Assembly: GCA_963848205.1 (NCBI GenBank)
Contig: CAWKCV010000003.1
Coordinates: 930,001 to 994,000, forward strand
From: BOG-908 sp963848205
GTDB lineage: Bacteria; Pseudomonadota; Alphaproteobacteria; Acetobacterales; Acetobacteraceae
DNA: 64,000 bases
Direction of reading: 5' to 3'
Every line of letters begins with the position of its first letter. The first letter of the stretch is position 1. Positions 9,934-19,420 of this stretch are shown piece after piece. Made by a program: the position numbers and the translations under genes. Under the pieces are notes generated by a model that saw only the letters and a program-made list of their open reading frames with translations, searched no databases and was not told where the DNA came from.

Positions 9934-11658
9934 TCACCTGCTGCTCCGTTTGAGCTGCCGCTCATAAGCCTGAGCAACCGGGGCAAGTAGCGAGCCAGCC
10001 GTGTTGTGTGCGCCGCTATTCTGTAGCGTTGCGTGTGTCTCAGTGTAGATTGCCCAGCATTTCAGCTCACGTGCGTAGGGCAACATGGTGGTCAATCCGG
10101 TCTCTTGCTTGGCTCTCGCCATGATGGCCTCTGGATCGAGCTGTCGTCCTAAATCGGCAAAAACGGTGTTGATCGCGGCGACCAGGGCCAACTCATGCAG
10201 CTTTATGTCGTTCATGCTCTGTTGCATGGCGCGATATCCTGGCAGAAATCCAGGAGGCGTGGCGCCAACCATCGCAGCAAGGCAACGCTCTCCGTCTGGC
10301 GCAAATTTCATCGCGTTATTGTCGGACCGTCGCAAGACTGTCTGCTCGACGCGGAACTCCGATTTCACCAGCGCCCGGGTTGCCAGAATTTCGCGCAGAC
10401 CGTCGACGGCCGCACGCACCATCTGTCCGATTTCGCGAAAAGAGGCTTCCGTATCCATGCCATGTAGCGTGTCAGGCGGAAGTCCGGCTCCCTCCAGAAA
10501 CGCGGCAATCAATCCCGCTGCGCCATCCGGTGCGTGAGTTGCGTCGATAACGGGCTCGCCCGCCGATACAACTGCTGGGATCGACAAACTCGCGACGTGG
10601 TCCGGAACGGCATAAGCAGCAAATTGCTCCCGAGATTGAGAATCTTCATCTCTGGCCGGAACGGACGCAAGCGGAATCTCCACAATCTGATGTAGTTCGG
10701 TGTCGAGATCAGGTGCGTCTGCTGTAGCACTTACCGTGGCTGACCACGACGCCGGCAGGCAGGCCGGAGGATCGGGGCGCACATAGGCTATACCGGGCTC
10801 CGATGCCATCCATTCAGGTGCCAAGACGGGGGGCAGCGCAGGCTCTTCGGCCTGCGTGGGCAAGGTCGGCGGCCAGGCAGCCACATCTTGCGTGAACGTC
10901 TCCGTCACACCGGTGCCGAAAGCGGGTAGCGTCTCAACTTGGCTATCCGATTGGGCCTCGTTCCAATCATTTGGCAGCACGACCTGGGTTTGCGGAAGGC
11001 GCATGACCGCAGAGGGAGCAGCAAGATGCTCGGACATCTGGCTGAACGTGTCGGACTGTCCGAAGCTGCTCGACGATGCGGTGGCTAACGGATCACGCAA
11101 CTCGAAGGTGCCGCTGGCGGCAAAGCTCGCGGGATCCGGAGGCGCCTCCCACCCCTGAGGCGCGGCCCGCCTGCCCGGCCCAAACTCACCGCTGGGAACA
11201 TCGGTCAACCAGGGTTCCGCTATCGCCGGTAATATGGGCGACCGTAAGCCGGAGTGCGATGTGCCATCTGCAGGCGAAAACACGCTACCATTATCAACCT
11301 TCGACAGGCCGATGCCAGGACCTGGCTGCAGCGCTTCGGTTTCTTCGTCTTCAATGTCGGCCCGCATCATGTAAGGGCCCAGCGAGAACCTGTCGCCGTC
11401 CTCAATCGCGCAGGAATTCCCGCGGCCAAGCGGAAGCTTTTGCCCGGACAGAAACACGCCGTTAGTGCTGAGATCTGTCAGCAGAAAACCTGGTCCGGAA
11501 ACCTCAATCTGGCAGTGATTTTTCGACAGCACGCGATCCGGGTCGGCCAATACCCAGTCATTTTCGGCCCCCCGACCAATGGACAGCCGGCCCTGCACCA
11601 GAACGCGGTTTTGCCCGGCCTGCGTGTTGGGTCCAGTCAGTCGCAAGGTGAGCTTCAT
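9934..11658 (-). CDS. fha: T6SS FHA-domain protein Fha (TagH)
   Basis: The 574-residue product has an N-terminal forkhead-associated domain with the phosphothreonine-binding residues in LSIGRGAENDW, LSKNHCQI and DLSTNGVFLSG (residues ~25-95). A long Pro/Ala-rich linker follows, then a C-terminal TagH-type domain. FHA domains bind phosphothreonine, and this protein is the expected reader of PpkA phosphorylation on itself or on TssL. The ATG at 11658 was chosen over a longer frame because it overlaps the tssG stop as ATGA and directly precedes the domain (KLTLRLTGPN). The longer version would read through tssG. Confidence 0.93.
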   Translation of the reverse strand: MKLTLRLTGPNTQAGQNRVLVQGRLSIGRGAENDWVLADPDRVLSKNHCQIEVSGPGFLLTDLSTNGVFLSGQKLPLGRGNSCAIEDGDRFSLGPYMMRADIEDEETEALQPGPGIGLSKVDNGSVFSPADGTSHSGLRSPILPAIAEPWLTDVPSGEFGPGRRAAPQGWEAPPDPASFAASGTFELRDPLATASSSSFGQSDTFSQMSEHLAAPSAVMRLPQTQVVLPNDWNEAQSDSQVETLPAFGTGVTETFTQDVAAWPPTLPTQAEEPALPPVLAPEWMASEPGIAYVRPDPPACLPASWSATVSATADAPDLDTELHQIVEIPLASVPARDEDSQSREQFAAYAVPDHVASLSIPAVVSAGEPVIDATHAPDGAAGLIAAFLEGAGLPPDTLHGMDTEASFREIGQMVRAAVDGLREILATRALVKSEFRVEQTVLRRSDNNAMKFAPDGERCLAAMVGATPPGFLPGYRAMQQSMNDIKLHELALVAAINTVFADLGRQLDPEAIMARAKQETGLTTMLPYARELKCWAIYTETHATLQNSGAHNTAGSLLAPVAQAYERQLKRSSR

Positions 11659-12779
11659 ATCGGTTCCATCATGCGTGCCTGCGGCAAGTCTGTCCGCGAT
11701 TGCCAGCCTAGCACCTTGTCCGGGTCGAGAATGATATCGTCCTTGTCCTCCAGCGCGGGCAAGCCCCTCACCCAACTATTCCAGCCAAGTCGCGATGAAG
11801 CTTGGCCCTTGTCCTGTCCAAGCCGCAGTTCCGGCACGCAGTCGGCCCTTACCACCACCTGAACGTCAAAGCCGAGATCAAGACCCGCATAGGCCCGCAC
11901 CAAATCCACGAGTTTCTGCAAGCCAGGCTGATCCGGCATCAACGACCTCATGCAGGCGTCGTCCACGGGACCTACCACCACGCGAAACTGCCCCTGCACA
12001 TCCCAAATGCGGGCGCCAGCGACTGTGTCGACCCCAAGCGAGGCATATCGCGGCGGTTCGCCCGCACGCGGCAGCCGCGTCTGCTCGGCTTGGCTGACCG
12101 CAATCCAACGCCCACGGAATGCCTCCACCTTCACCGGCATGCCCAAATAATCCGACAGCATCGCCTGCAAAGCGCCGGGTGGGCGCGTGCGTCCCGCGAA
12201 AATGCCGGCATAAAACAGGATCACCTCGTCGGCCACGCTCATCCGACCGCGAAGATGCGGGGTGCCGAAACCGGCAAGTGCCAGCATCGCAGCGCTCGCC
12301 GGGTCACACCCAAGCCCGATACGGCCGGATGGCGGCGCGGCGCTGACCTGGCGCTGCACGAGCAACCCCAACCGGTATTTTTCTGAAGCGCGCAAAAAAA
12401 GGCTGACCAGCCGATGATTGAACATATCCAGAAATGCGGAAACGCTTCGGTTGCGAAGCCGGTCCGCCCGCTGCACCAACTCCGCATAGACCTGCGGCAG
12501 AACGCCCAGCGGCCCCGTAAGCCCCATGAACGCCACCCGGAGCTTCAGCTTCTCTGCGTCTGTTACCGCCGACGCGACAGGCGCGCTCGCAAATGCCAGC
12601 CCCTGCACGGCCGCAATCCTGATCGCCTCATCGTCCGGAGACGCTTCGGTTCCCACGCGCGCACGTCCCAACTCGGCCAGGCGCAGCGCATGCAGCCCGT
12701 CGAAGCGATGCGGCGCCACGTGGAGACGCTCGCTGACATTCAGATTGTCCAAGCACCGGTTCCGGACATTCGGCTCCAT
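11655..12779 (-). CDS. tssG: T6SS baseplate protein TssG
   Basis: The 374-residue product matches TssG (ImpH/VasB): an N-terminal helix region, then LGVLPQVYAELV near residue 95 and a C-terminal GWNSWVRGLPALEDKDDI segment. TssG pairs with two TssF copies in each baseplate wedge. The start at 12779 (EPNVRNRCLDNL) overlaps the tssF stop as TGATG, which favours it over a start 14 codons upstream inside tssF. Confidence 0.93.
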   Translation of the reverse strand: MEPNVRNRCLDNLNVSERLHVAPHRFDGLHALRLAELGRARVGTEASPDDEAIRIAAVQGLAFASAPVASAVTDAEKLKLRVAFMGLTGPLGVLPQVYAELVQRADRLRNRSVSAFLDMFNHRLVSLFLRASEKYRLGLLVQRQVSAAPPSGRIGLGCDPASAAMLALAGFGTPHLRGRMSVADEVILFYAGIFAGRTRPPGALQAMLSDYLGMPVKVEAFRGRWIAVSQAEQTRLPRAGEPPRYASLGVDTVAGARIWDVQGQFRVVVGPVDDACMRSLMPDQPGLQKLVDLVRAYAGLDLGFDVQVVVRADCVPELRLGQDKGQASSRLGWNSWVRGLPALEDKDDIILDPDKVLGWQSRTDLPQARMMEPI

Positions 12780-14593
12780 CACATGAGAGGCCGGTCGCCC
12801 GCGCGCGGCGGGAAAACGCAAAGTGCCTCGTCTCGTCCATGCAGCCGCACGGTCAGACGCGTGAAACTGTTGATCGACGCGTAAAGACCCAGGAATCGAT
12901 CGATGACACTGGCGAGCATGAACGCCCCCGTGCCTTCCAGCCGGCGTGCATCGAGTTCGAGCGCCACGTCCACGCCGCGGCAGATGGTGCCCTGGCCCGG
13001 CAAGCGGGCTGTTCCACGCGTGCAGGTCAGGCTGCGAATACCGTCGATCGCCGCCCGCGTTTCCGGCACGTCGCGCAGATCATGCAGCCGCAATATCTCG
13101 CGCAGCGCGTCGGCGCCCGCCGCCCCGTCTGTCAGCGAGAGATGGTTGAGCGAAAGCTGCGAAATCAGCCGCCAGCCGTTCCGGCGCCCTCCCGGCGGCC
13201 GAAGCGTCGGTGTAGGCGGCGCCATGCAGCGCACCGCCGTCACTTCCGCCGCGCCATCCACCAGACTGACCGCCGGGCGCGTGCCGCCATACGGGATCTG
13301 TCTGGGCAACTCCCGGTTCAGGCACGTCGTCTCGACGGCGATGATGCCGTCGGTTGGTGAGGCGGCATTGAGCTCGGTGTCCACAATCGACAGCGTCACG
13401 TCGGTGCTGTCATCGCCTTCTGCCATCCGCCGGCGCTGCGTCGTCCAGAACAGGCCCTGCCGCGCGGGATCGGCAGCATGATGGCTGGCAAAAAACGGCA
13501 ACACCTCACGACTGCCGCGCCCTGCTTCGTTCAGCGTCACCCGATCGACTGCATAGACCTCTCGCGTGGCGTGCCGGCGGGAGTCCGGCACCACATGATA
13601 TTCCGCATGCTCGTGCGTCAACGCGATCGGCTCGGCGCGTTGCTGAAACAGGTTCACGATAGGCGTGCAGCCAAGCGCAAAACTCTCGGCCGTGACCTGC
13701 CTTTCCAAGCCGGGCACAGCGCGGTCGAAATAGAAAAATATCTCCAACCTGCGTGAGGCATGCAGCAGCGTTCTCGCACTGATGCCGGCAAGGTCGACGA
13801 ACAGGAATTTCTGCGGATAGGAGAAATACTCTCCCAACAATCGATAGCCAGCGAGCGAGCGCGGCGAATAAGGCAGCAACCCCTCCTCCGGCGCGAAACC
13901 GACCGGGGTCACCGCATGCCTACCTGCGAACACCGCTCGCTGATCCTCGGCGTGCTCCGCAAAGGCGACGCCGATCAGATTATTGCACAGCAGCTCATAT
14001 AACGCGGCGGCGTGCTGCGGCAGACCGTGCAGGTAGAACCGCAACCTGTCCAACCCGAGTGCCGTGAAACTCTGCCCCGGAGAGAGGCACTCCATGACCA
14101 GGCGCAGGCTGCTGACCGCTTCTTCCGTGTGCGGACCGGGCGGAGCGACAAGCGGGCGGCCGCGCAGTTCCGCCGCACGCACGGCCACCGGCCACAATTG
14201 CACCTCCTGCGTCGTGCGATAGCGACACGCCTCCCCGCCGATCGGCTCCATTTCGAGCGGCGTGCCGCGCGCGATCCGATAGGCGCCGTCGAGATCTTCC
14301 AACGGCGAAAATCTTGCAATTGACGCCGAGGGGAACGGCGCCAGCATGTGCGGATAAAGCGCGCCCAGCAGGCTGTCGGTCAGCTCGGGAAACTCGTCGT
14401 CAAGCTTCTGCCTGATCCGCGCGGCAATCAGCGCAAATCCCTCGATCAGACGTGCCACGTGCGGATCGTCAACCGCATCGGCGGAAAGCCGCAAACGCCC
14501 GGCGATTTTTGGATGCGCATCAGCAAACTCGCCGGCCAGCGTGCGCAGATACGCCAGCTCCTGGTCGTAGAGCGGCAGCAACTGGTCAGACAT
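12779..14593 (-). CDS. tssF: T6SS baseplate protein TssF
   Basis: The 604-residue product has the usual length and opening of TssF (ImpG/VasA): LLPLYDQELAYLRTLAGEFA, followed by HPKIAGRLRL and FPELTDSLLGALYPHMLAP. TssF forms the core of the baseplate wedge with TssG and TssE. It overlaps the tssE stop by 8 bases and abuts tssG as TGATG, so tssE-F-G are translationally coupled. Confidence 0.95.
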   Translation of the reverse strand: MSDQLLPLYDQELAYLRTLAGEFADAHPKIAGRLRLSADAVDDPHVARLIEGFALIAARIRQKLDDEFPELTDSLLGALYPHMLAPFPSASIARFSPLEDLDGAYRIARGTPLEMEPIGGEACRYRTTQEVQLWPVAVRAAELRGRPLVAPPGPHTEEAVSSLRLVMECLSPGQSFTALGLDRLRFYLHGLPQHAAALYELLCNNLIGVAFAEHAEDQRAVFAGRHAVTPVGFAPEEGLLPYSPRSLAGYRLLGEYFSYPQKFLFVDLAGISARTLLHASRRLEIFFYFDRAVPGLERQVTAESFALGCTPIVNLFQQRAEPIALTHEHAEYHVVPDSRRHATREVYAVDRVTLNEAGRGSREVLPFFASHHAADPARQGLFWTTQRRRMAEGDDSTDVTLSIVDTELNAASPTDGIIAVETTCLNRELPRQIPYGGTRPAVSLVDGAAEVTAVRCMAPPTPTLRPPGGRRNGWRLISQLSLNHLSLTDGAAGADALREILRLHDLRDVPETRAAIDGIRSLTCTRGTARLPGQGTICRGVDVALELDARRLEGTGAFMLASVIDRFLGLYASINSFTRLTVRLHGRDEALCVFPPRAGDRPLM

Positions 14594-15080
14594 GGCTGGC
14601 AGCCGCCACCGAAAAGCGCAACGTCGCCGGATTGACCGAAGAGGCGAACAGCACCGGCATCAAGGACTCTTCCAGCACCACCATGGCCTCGATACGCAAA
14701 CGCAGCACCCGCTCGGTCGCCTCCCGCGGGTCGAGCACGGTGACCGACAATTGCCTGAACCGCGGCTCGCACTCGCGTATCGCATTCTCCAAGCTGGCGG
14801 CGAACACTGCACGCTGCTCGCGTGTCGTCATATTGGCGCCGATGAAGTCGCCCACGCCGAACGTCAGCAACGACCGCCGCAGCCGTGTCAGGCCAGCCGG
14901 CGGCGAGGTGGGACAGCGGCGCGTATTCAACACTGCTTCCAAATCACGTCGCAGGCTTTCCAACGCCTCGCGCACCATCGCCTGCCGGCTGCGCGGCGCC
15001 TCTACCAGAATATCCGGCGCGTCATCGAGCAAACGATCGAGCAGCGATGCGCCCGAGAGAGAAACAACAGCGCCGCTCAT
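14586..15080 (-). CDS. tssE: T6SS baseplate protein TssE (gp25-like)
   Basis: The 164-residue product has the gp25-like fold signature. It opens with ASLLDRLLDDAPD and carries LRRDLEAVLNTRR, GLTRLRRSLLTFGVGDF and a C-terminal LRIEAMVVLE region. TssE is the wedge protein that starts sheath polymerisation. It overlaps tagJ by 4 bases and tssF by 8. Confidence 0.93.
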   Translation of the reverse strand: MSGAVVSLSGASLLDRLLDDAPDILVEAPRSRQAMVREALESLRRDLEAVLNTRRCPTSPPAGLTRLRRSLLTFGVGDFIGANMTTREQRAVFAASLENAIRECEPRFRQLSVTVLDPREATERVLRLRIEAMVVLEESLMPVLFASSVNPATLRFSVAAASHV

Positions 15081-15886
15081 GCGGGTGCGGGTGCGAAGAT
15101 GATCTCACTTACATCGAGCAGACCGTGCGCTTCCTCGCCCGCCAGCCAAAGCCGCTGCCCGACACCGCCATACGCACCGCCCGCGAGCTCGGTCCAGTCC
15201 GTCACCTGCGCCAGACGCTGCTTGTCGTGAGCATCCTGCGCCACGTATTGCGCGGGAATCACGATCTCGGCGACCCGGCCGTCATGCAGCGCCATGCGTG
15301 TCTCCCGCCAGAGCAGATCGATCGGCCGGGTCGCGGCGGAAAACTGCAAACTTGCGACCGTCGACGGATCTACCCAAAGATAGCCGCCGTCGCCCGTCAG
15401 TATTTCGAGAAACCAGGCGCTTCGGTCATCGACATCGCGCAAATCGTCGAACGGCGCACCATCGATCGTGCCTGCAAGCTTTGCACGTAGCTGCTCGCAA
15501 CGCTCCAGTAGTGACGAGACGCGTTCCGAATCATCGCCACGCAGGGCGATCGCGAGCTCCATTGCCGCCCTCTGACCGGGTGTTGGCTCACCCAGAAGCG
15601 CCGGTACCGCGCCGTTCACAAACCATGCCTCACGCGCGCTCGCCGCGCGTATCAAGTGCCGCAACCGTGCGATTGCCACCGGTCGGTCAACCGTTTGCTG
15701 CGCGAGCACGGCCAGCTGCGCCTCCGCCCTGTCGAACGCTCCCGACAAACATAGCAACTCGGCCAGCAAGGCGCGCGACTCATGGTCGGCCGGCGCGGTT
15801 CGGATTTTCGCTCCGAGCATATCGACGGCGTCCGACAACGCTCCGGCGTCGAGCAAGGCAGAAATCTCAGCTTGTGGTCCCGCCAT
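15077..15886 (-). CDS. tagJ: T6SS accessory protein TagJ (ImpE)
   Basis: The 269-residue product opens with a tetratricopeptide-like helical region (ALLAELLCLSGAFDRAEAQL) and ends with the ImpE beta domain (DLLWRETRMALHDGRVAEIV). In systems carrying it, TagJ/ImpE binds TssB and is thought to help ClpV recycle the sheath. It sits 9 bases after the tssC paralogue and overlaps tssE by 4 bases, matching imp loci of rhizobia. Confidence 0.88.
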   Translation of the reverse strand: MAGPQAEISALLDAGALSDAVDMLGAKIRTAPADHESRALLAELLCLSGAFDRAEAQLAVLAQQTVDRPVAIARLRHLIRAASAREAWFVNGAVPALLGEPTPGQRAAMELAIALRGDDSERVSSLLERCEQLRAKLAGTIDGAPFDDLRDVDDRSAWFLEILTGDGGYLWVDPSTVASLQFSAATRPIDLLWRETRMALHDGRVAEIVIPAQYVAQDAHDKQRLAQVTDWTELAGGAYGGVGQRLWLAGEEAHGLLDVSEIIFAPAPA

Positions 15887-15895
15887 GCAGCTACC

Positions 15896-17221
15896 CTAAC
15901 GATTTTGCGCCGCCAGCTCCGTCACCAGCCTGAAGCTGGTGGCAATGCTGTCGAGCTGAAAATGCGGCTGAAGTCGTATCGTGCAACTCAACGCTCCCGG
16001 CCGCCCGGCAATCTCGGCTACCTCTATACCCGCATCTCTGAGTGGGAAACGCGCGCGCATCTCATCCGTTGCGCCATCCGATCCAAGACAATACGTCGCA
16101 ATCCAGCTATTCAACGACCGTTGCACGTCGGAGGCGCTCAGATAACTGCCAACGCGATCGCGCATCATCATCAACAAAAAATGCGCAAATCGTGAGACGC
16201 AGAGCATGTATTGCAACATCGACGAGATGCGCGCGTTCCAGGTCGCCTCCGATCGATCGTATAACGGCGGCGCGTGCAGCGAAGCATTCGTGTTGAACAA
16301 CAAGGCGGATGTATAAGGCGCCGACGAAAGTGGCAGCAATCCCAGTTCGCTCAGGCTCTGTTCCTGGCTGCCGCTCACCCGCACTTCCAAAGGCGGCTGA
16401 GCGGCAATGCCGTGGCGGTCGGTTTCGAACACATAAGGTGCTACGTCGCGTACCAGCCCACCCGCTTCCCGGTCCTGCGGCGCACCCCGCAAATCCGCAA
16501 ACCACCCGCTCTGATCGAACCTGCGAATGACCGCGACGGCAAAGACGAACGCCGCATTGCCCCAGAGCAAACCCTGGCCGGCGTGACCGATATCCTCCTC
16601 GTATCGGAATCCGTCGATCCGGCGCCGGTCCGGCCTCCACGATGACCGTAAAAGCACCCGCGGCAGCACCACCCCCAAAAATCGCGTGTCGTCATGCTGG
16701 CGCAACAATCGCCAACGCACGTAAGCCTCGCCCTCGAACGCATCAGCCAAATCAAGGCCCGAACCCATCTCCCCGAAATGCTCCAAACCGAGCAGAGAAG
16801 GCGCGGCACCCAGCACCAGAGGACAAAACGAGGCTGCGGCGATCGAAGCCAATCCGCGCAACGCGGCAACGTCGTCCGTGCGCGCCAGCCCTGGCCTATG
16901 TGCCACCTGATAGTCGCCGACAAGCAGGCCGATCGGCTGTCCGCCCGGAGTGCCGATCTCGTCGCTATAGATCAGCCGGAACAGCGTGCTCTGATCGAAC
17001 TCGATCGCATGCTCGATGTCGCGACATATCTCCGGCCACGTCACGTCCAACACACGCAGACGCACCTGCCGCGTGCCGGCCACGGTGGTTGCCAAAAGCT
17101 GCAATCCCCGCCAGACCGCCTCGAGTGCCTGAAACTGCGGAGCGTGAATGACCTCATCGACCTGACGCGAAATCTGCGCGTCCAGCAGGGCAATCAGGCG
17201 ATCGGCAGCTACTGAGATCAC
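15896..17221 (-). CDS. impD: Second TssC-like sheath protein (ImpD type)
   Basis: The 441-residue product aligns by eye with TssC: AVWRGLQLL, LLVGDYQV, LRGLASIAAASFCP, and C-terminal GRPGALSCTIRLQPHFQLDS correspond to SWRGLKYL, ALIGDFEF, LRGMASVAAAGFCP and GRPGSYNAVAWLRPWLQLEE in tssC next door. It lacks the N-terminal ~60 residues of TssC. Many alphaproteobacterial imp loci carry such a shorter paralogue beside tssC; its role is not well defined. A single dispersed-repeat unit lies between the two genes. It may cap or vary the sheath; this is inference. Confidence 0.85.
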   Translation of the reverse strand: MISVAADRLIALLDAQISRQVDEVIHAPQFQALEAVWRGLQLLATTVAGTRQVRLRVLDVTWPEICRDIEHAIEFDQSTLFRLIYSDEIGTPGGQPIGLLVGDYQVAHRPGLARTDDVAALRGLASIAAASFCPLVLGAAPSLLGLEHFGEMGSGLDLADAFEGEAYVRWRLLRQHDDTRFLGVVLPRVLLRSSWRPDRRRIDGFRYEEDIGHAGQGLLWGNAAFVFAVAVIRRFDQSGWFADLRGAPQDREAGGLVRDVAPYVFETDRHGIAAQPPLEVRVSGSQEQSLSELGLLPLSSAPYTSALLFNTNASLHAPPLYDRSEATWNARISSMLQYMLCVSRFAHFLLMMMRDRVGSYLSASDVQRSLNSWIATYCLGSDGATDEMRARFPLRDAGIEVAEIAGRPGALSCTIRLQPHFQLDSIATSFRLVTELAAQNR

Positions 17222-17230
17222 GAGAACTAA

Positions 17231-17270
17231 AAGCCTTCTTTTTTCAGAAAAAGAAGCAAAAAACTTTCAA
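17231..17270 (+). repeat. Dispersed repeat, single unit
   Basis: AAGCCTTCTTTTTTCAG then AAAAAGAAGCAAAAAACTTT is a left unit of the family, in the 75-base gap between tssC and its paralogue. It is the only repeat interrupting the otherwise tightly packed sheath/baseplate genes. Confidence 0.75.
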
Positions 17271-17296
17271 TTATTGGCTGTGCGGCTCCCACACGA

Positions 17297-18793
17297 TCAG
17301 TTCGCTTTTGGAATGCGCGCCACCAGGCGCATGGATGTGGTCAGTTCTTCGAGCTGCAACCACGGGCGAAGCCAGGCCACCGCGTTGTAGGAACCAGGGC
17401 GCCCGGCGACCTCACGCACCGTCACCTTCGCTTCTCGAAGCGGGTACTGCAATTTCATCGCAGTTCCGGGGTTCTGGTTGGAGTTGGCGTAATTCTGGAT
17501 CCAGCGGTTGAGCCAGCCCTCGCATTCGCTGGCCTCCATGAACGACCCGATCTTGTCGCGTCCGATCACTTTCAGATAATGCGCGAAGCGTGACGTCGCC
17601 ATCAGGTACGGCAAACGCGCCGAAATTGCCGCATTTTCGCTTGCCTCGGGGCGATCATACTTCTTCGGCTTGTGCGTCGTCTGTGCACCGAAAAACACCG
17701 CATAATCGGTGTTCTTGTAATGGCAAAGCGGCAGAAAGCCGAGCTTCGCCAACTCGTTGTCCCGCCGGTCGGTGATCCCCACCTCGGTCGGGCATTTCAG
17801 ATCGGCATCGCCGTCGTCGCTGCTGAACACGTGCATTGGCAGGGCTTCCACCTTGCCGCCGTTTTCCGCGCCGCGAATGGCAGTACACCAGCCGTTCTTG
17901 GCAAATGCATCCGTCAACCGCGCGCCCATCACGAACGCCGCATTCATCCAGCAATACTCATCATGCGGCAAAGCCGTCACCGCGCCATTGGCGCCGGTCT
18001 CACCTTCTTCGAAGTCGAACTCGTCTATCGGCTTTGTCTGCCGCCCATAAGGCAGACGGGCCAGCACACGTGGCAGAACCAACGTCACGAAACGCGAATC
18101 CTCACTGTCGCGATAACCGCGCCAGCTCGCATACTCGATCGTGTCGAAAATCTTCTCCAGATCACGCGGCTTGGACAACTCGGAGTAATTGTTGAACCCG
18201 AACAAGGTCGGGCTCGCCGCCGATATGAACGGGCAGAAACCTGCGGCCGCAACACTCGCCATCCCACGTAGCAGATCGACATCGTCCTGATGCTTGGAAA
18301 ACTCGAAATCGCCGATCAATGCCCCATAAGGCTCGCCACCCGGCGTGCCGAACTCGTTTTCATAGACTGTCTTGAAAATCAGGCTCTGGTCGAACTCCGT
18401 GGCCTTCGCCAGATCGCGGCCCAATTCCTTCTTGCTGACGTTCAGCACGCGAATCTTCAGATTGGCGCTCGTTTCGCTGTTCATCACCAGATATTTCAAC
18501 CCGCGCCAGCTTCCCTCGAGTTTCACGAACTCCGGGCTGTGCATGATCGCGGCGAGCTGGCGCGACATTTTCGCATCCAGCATCGCGATCGCCTTGTTGA
18601 TGGTGATCGTCAGGTTGCGGCTATAGCTGACCGTTCCGGAGAGCGCCTCCTCGGTCAAGGTGCGCAGGAGCAGTTCAGCCCGGTCCGGCTCCGTCTGCCG
18701 CGTCGCGGCAATAGCCTGATCGAGCAGCGAAGGTCCTTCGGTGACCGTCGCCGCGCCAGCGCCCGCATCCGGGCGGATCTGTGCGCCGCTCAT
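17297..18793 (-). CDS. tssC: T6SS contractile sheath large subunit TssC
   Basis: The 498-residue product is a full-length TssC (VipB): conserved LEGSWRGLKYLV, FDQSLIFKTVYENEFGTPGG, GALIGDFEFS and the C-terminal WLRPWLQLEELTTSMRLVAR. It forms the contractile sheath with TssB. The start overlaps the tssB stop by 4 bases. Confidence 0.96.
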   Translation of the reverse strand: MSGAQIRPDAGAGAATVTEGPSLLDQAIAATRQTEPDRAELLLRTLTEEALSGTVSYSRNLTITINKAIAMLDAKMSRQLAAIMHSPEFVKLEGSWRGLKYLVMNSETSANLKIRVLNVSKKELGRDLAKATEFDQSLIFKTVYENEFGTPGGEPYGALIGDFEFSKHQDDVDLLRGMASVAAAGFCPFISAASPTLFGFNNYSELSKPRDLEKIFDTIEYASWRGYRDSEDSRFVTLVLPRVLARLPYGRQTKPIDEFDFEEGETGANGAVTALPHDEYCWMNAAFVMGARLTDAFAKNGWCTAIRGAENGGKVEALPMHVFSSDDGDADLKCPTEVGITDRRDNELAKLGFLPLCHYKNTDYAVFFGAQTTHKPKKYDRPEASENAAISARLPYLMATSRFAHYLKVIGRDKIGSFMEASECEGWLNRWIQNYANSNQNPGTAMKLQYPLREAKVTVREVAGRPGSYNAVAWLRPWLQLEELTTSMRLVARIPKAN

Positions 18794-19317
18794 GTCGCAT
18801 CTCCCTCGGCGGCATGGGCGGGGCCACGGGCGGCAATGTCGGCCGCCATGCGCTTGAGATCGTCATCGCTCTGCAGGATACGTTCCAGAAGGCTTTCCAG
18901 CTCTTCGGACCGGTCGGCCTTGGCAAGCAGGTCACGCAACTGGTTCCGCTTCTCGAGCAGATTGCGCAGCGCAGGAATCTGATCTGCCACACGGCCGGGT
19001 TCAAAATCGTCCATGCTGCGGAATTTCAGATCGACCGCGAACTCGCTGCCATCATCTTTCAATGTGTTCGCCACGCGATACTTCAGTCCCGGCGTCATGC
19101 GCGCCAGCACGTCGTCGAAATTGTCACGATCCACCTGAACGAACTTGCGATCCTTCATCGGCTTGAGCGGCTCAGTCGGCTGGCCGGAAAAATCGCCCAG
19201 CACGCCCACGACGAACGGCAGCTCCTTCTCAACCTGCGCACCCTCGGTTTCCACCTCGTATTTGATGTGAACCCGCGGACGACGAACCCGCTCAAGTTTC
19301 TCATGGATGCTTGCCAT
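18790..19317 (-). CDS. tssB: T6SS contractile sheath small subunit TssB
   Basis: The 175-residue product matches TssB (VipA): IHEKLERVRRPRVHIKYEVE, ELPFVVGVLGDFSG, KFVQVDRDNFDDVLARMTPG and DFEPGRVADQIP. TssB and TssC co-polymerise; the C-terminal helix, here LKRMAADIAARG, is where ClpV or TagJ contacts would be expected. It lies 103 bases from tssA and overlaps tssC. Confidence 0.96.
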   Translation of the reverse strand: MASIHEKLERVRRPRVHIKYEVETEGAQVEKELPFVVGVLGDFSGQPTEPLKPMKDRKFVQVDRDNFDDVLARMTPGLKYRVANTLKDDGSEFAVDLKFRSMDDFEPGRVADQIPALRNLLEKRNQLRDLLAKADRSEELESLLERILQSDDDLKRMAADIAARGPAHAAEGDAT

Positions 19318-19420
19318 CGTGTCTTTGAACCTTCGCTACTGAGCTTCCGACTATTTCCGGGGAGAGTAACCGCTCCCCGCTGTTTAATTCACGCACCCGA
19401 AATCACGTATCCGCTTAAAC

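Noticed and set aside
11659..11775. 39-codon upstream extension of fha
   Set aside because: It overlaps tssG extensively; ATGA coupling at 11655-11658 and the FHA domain boundary support the shorter start.
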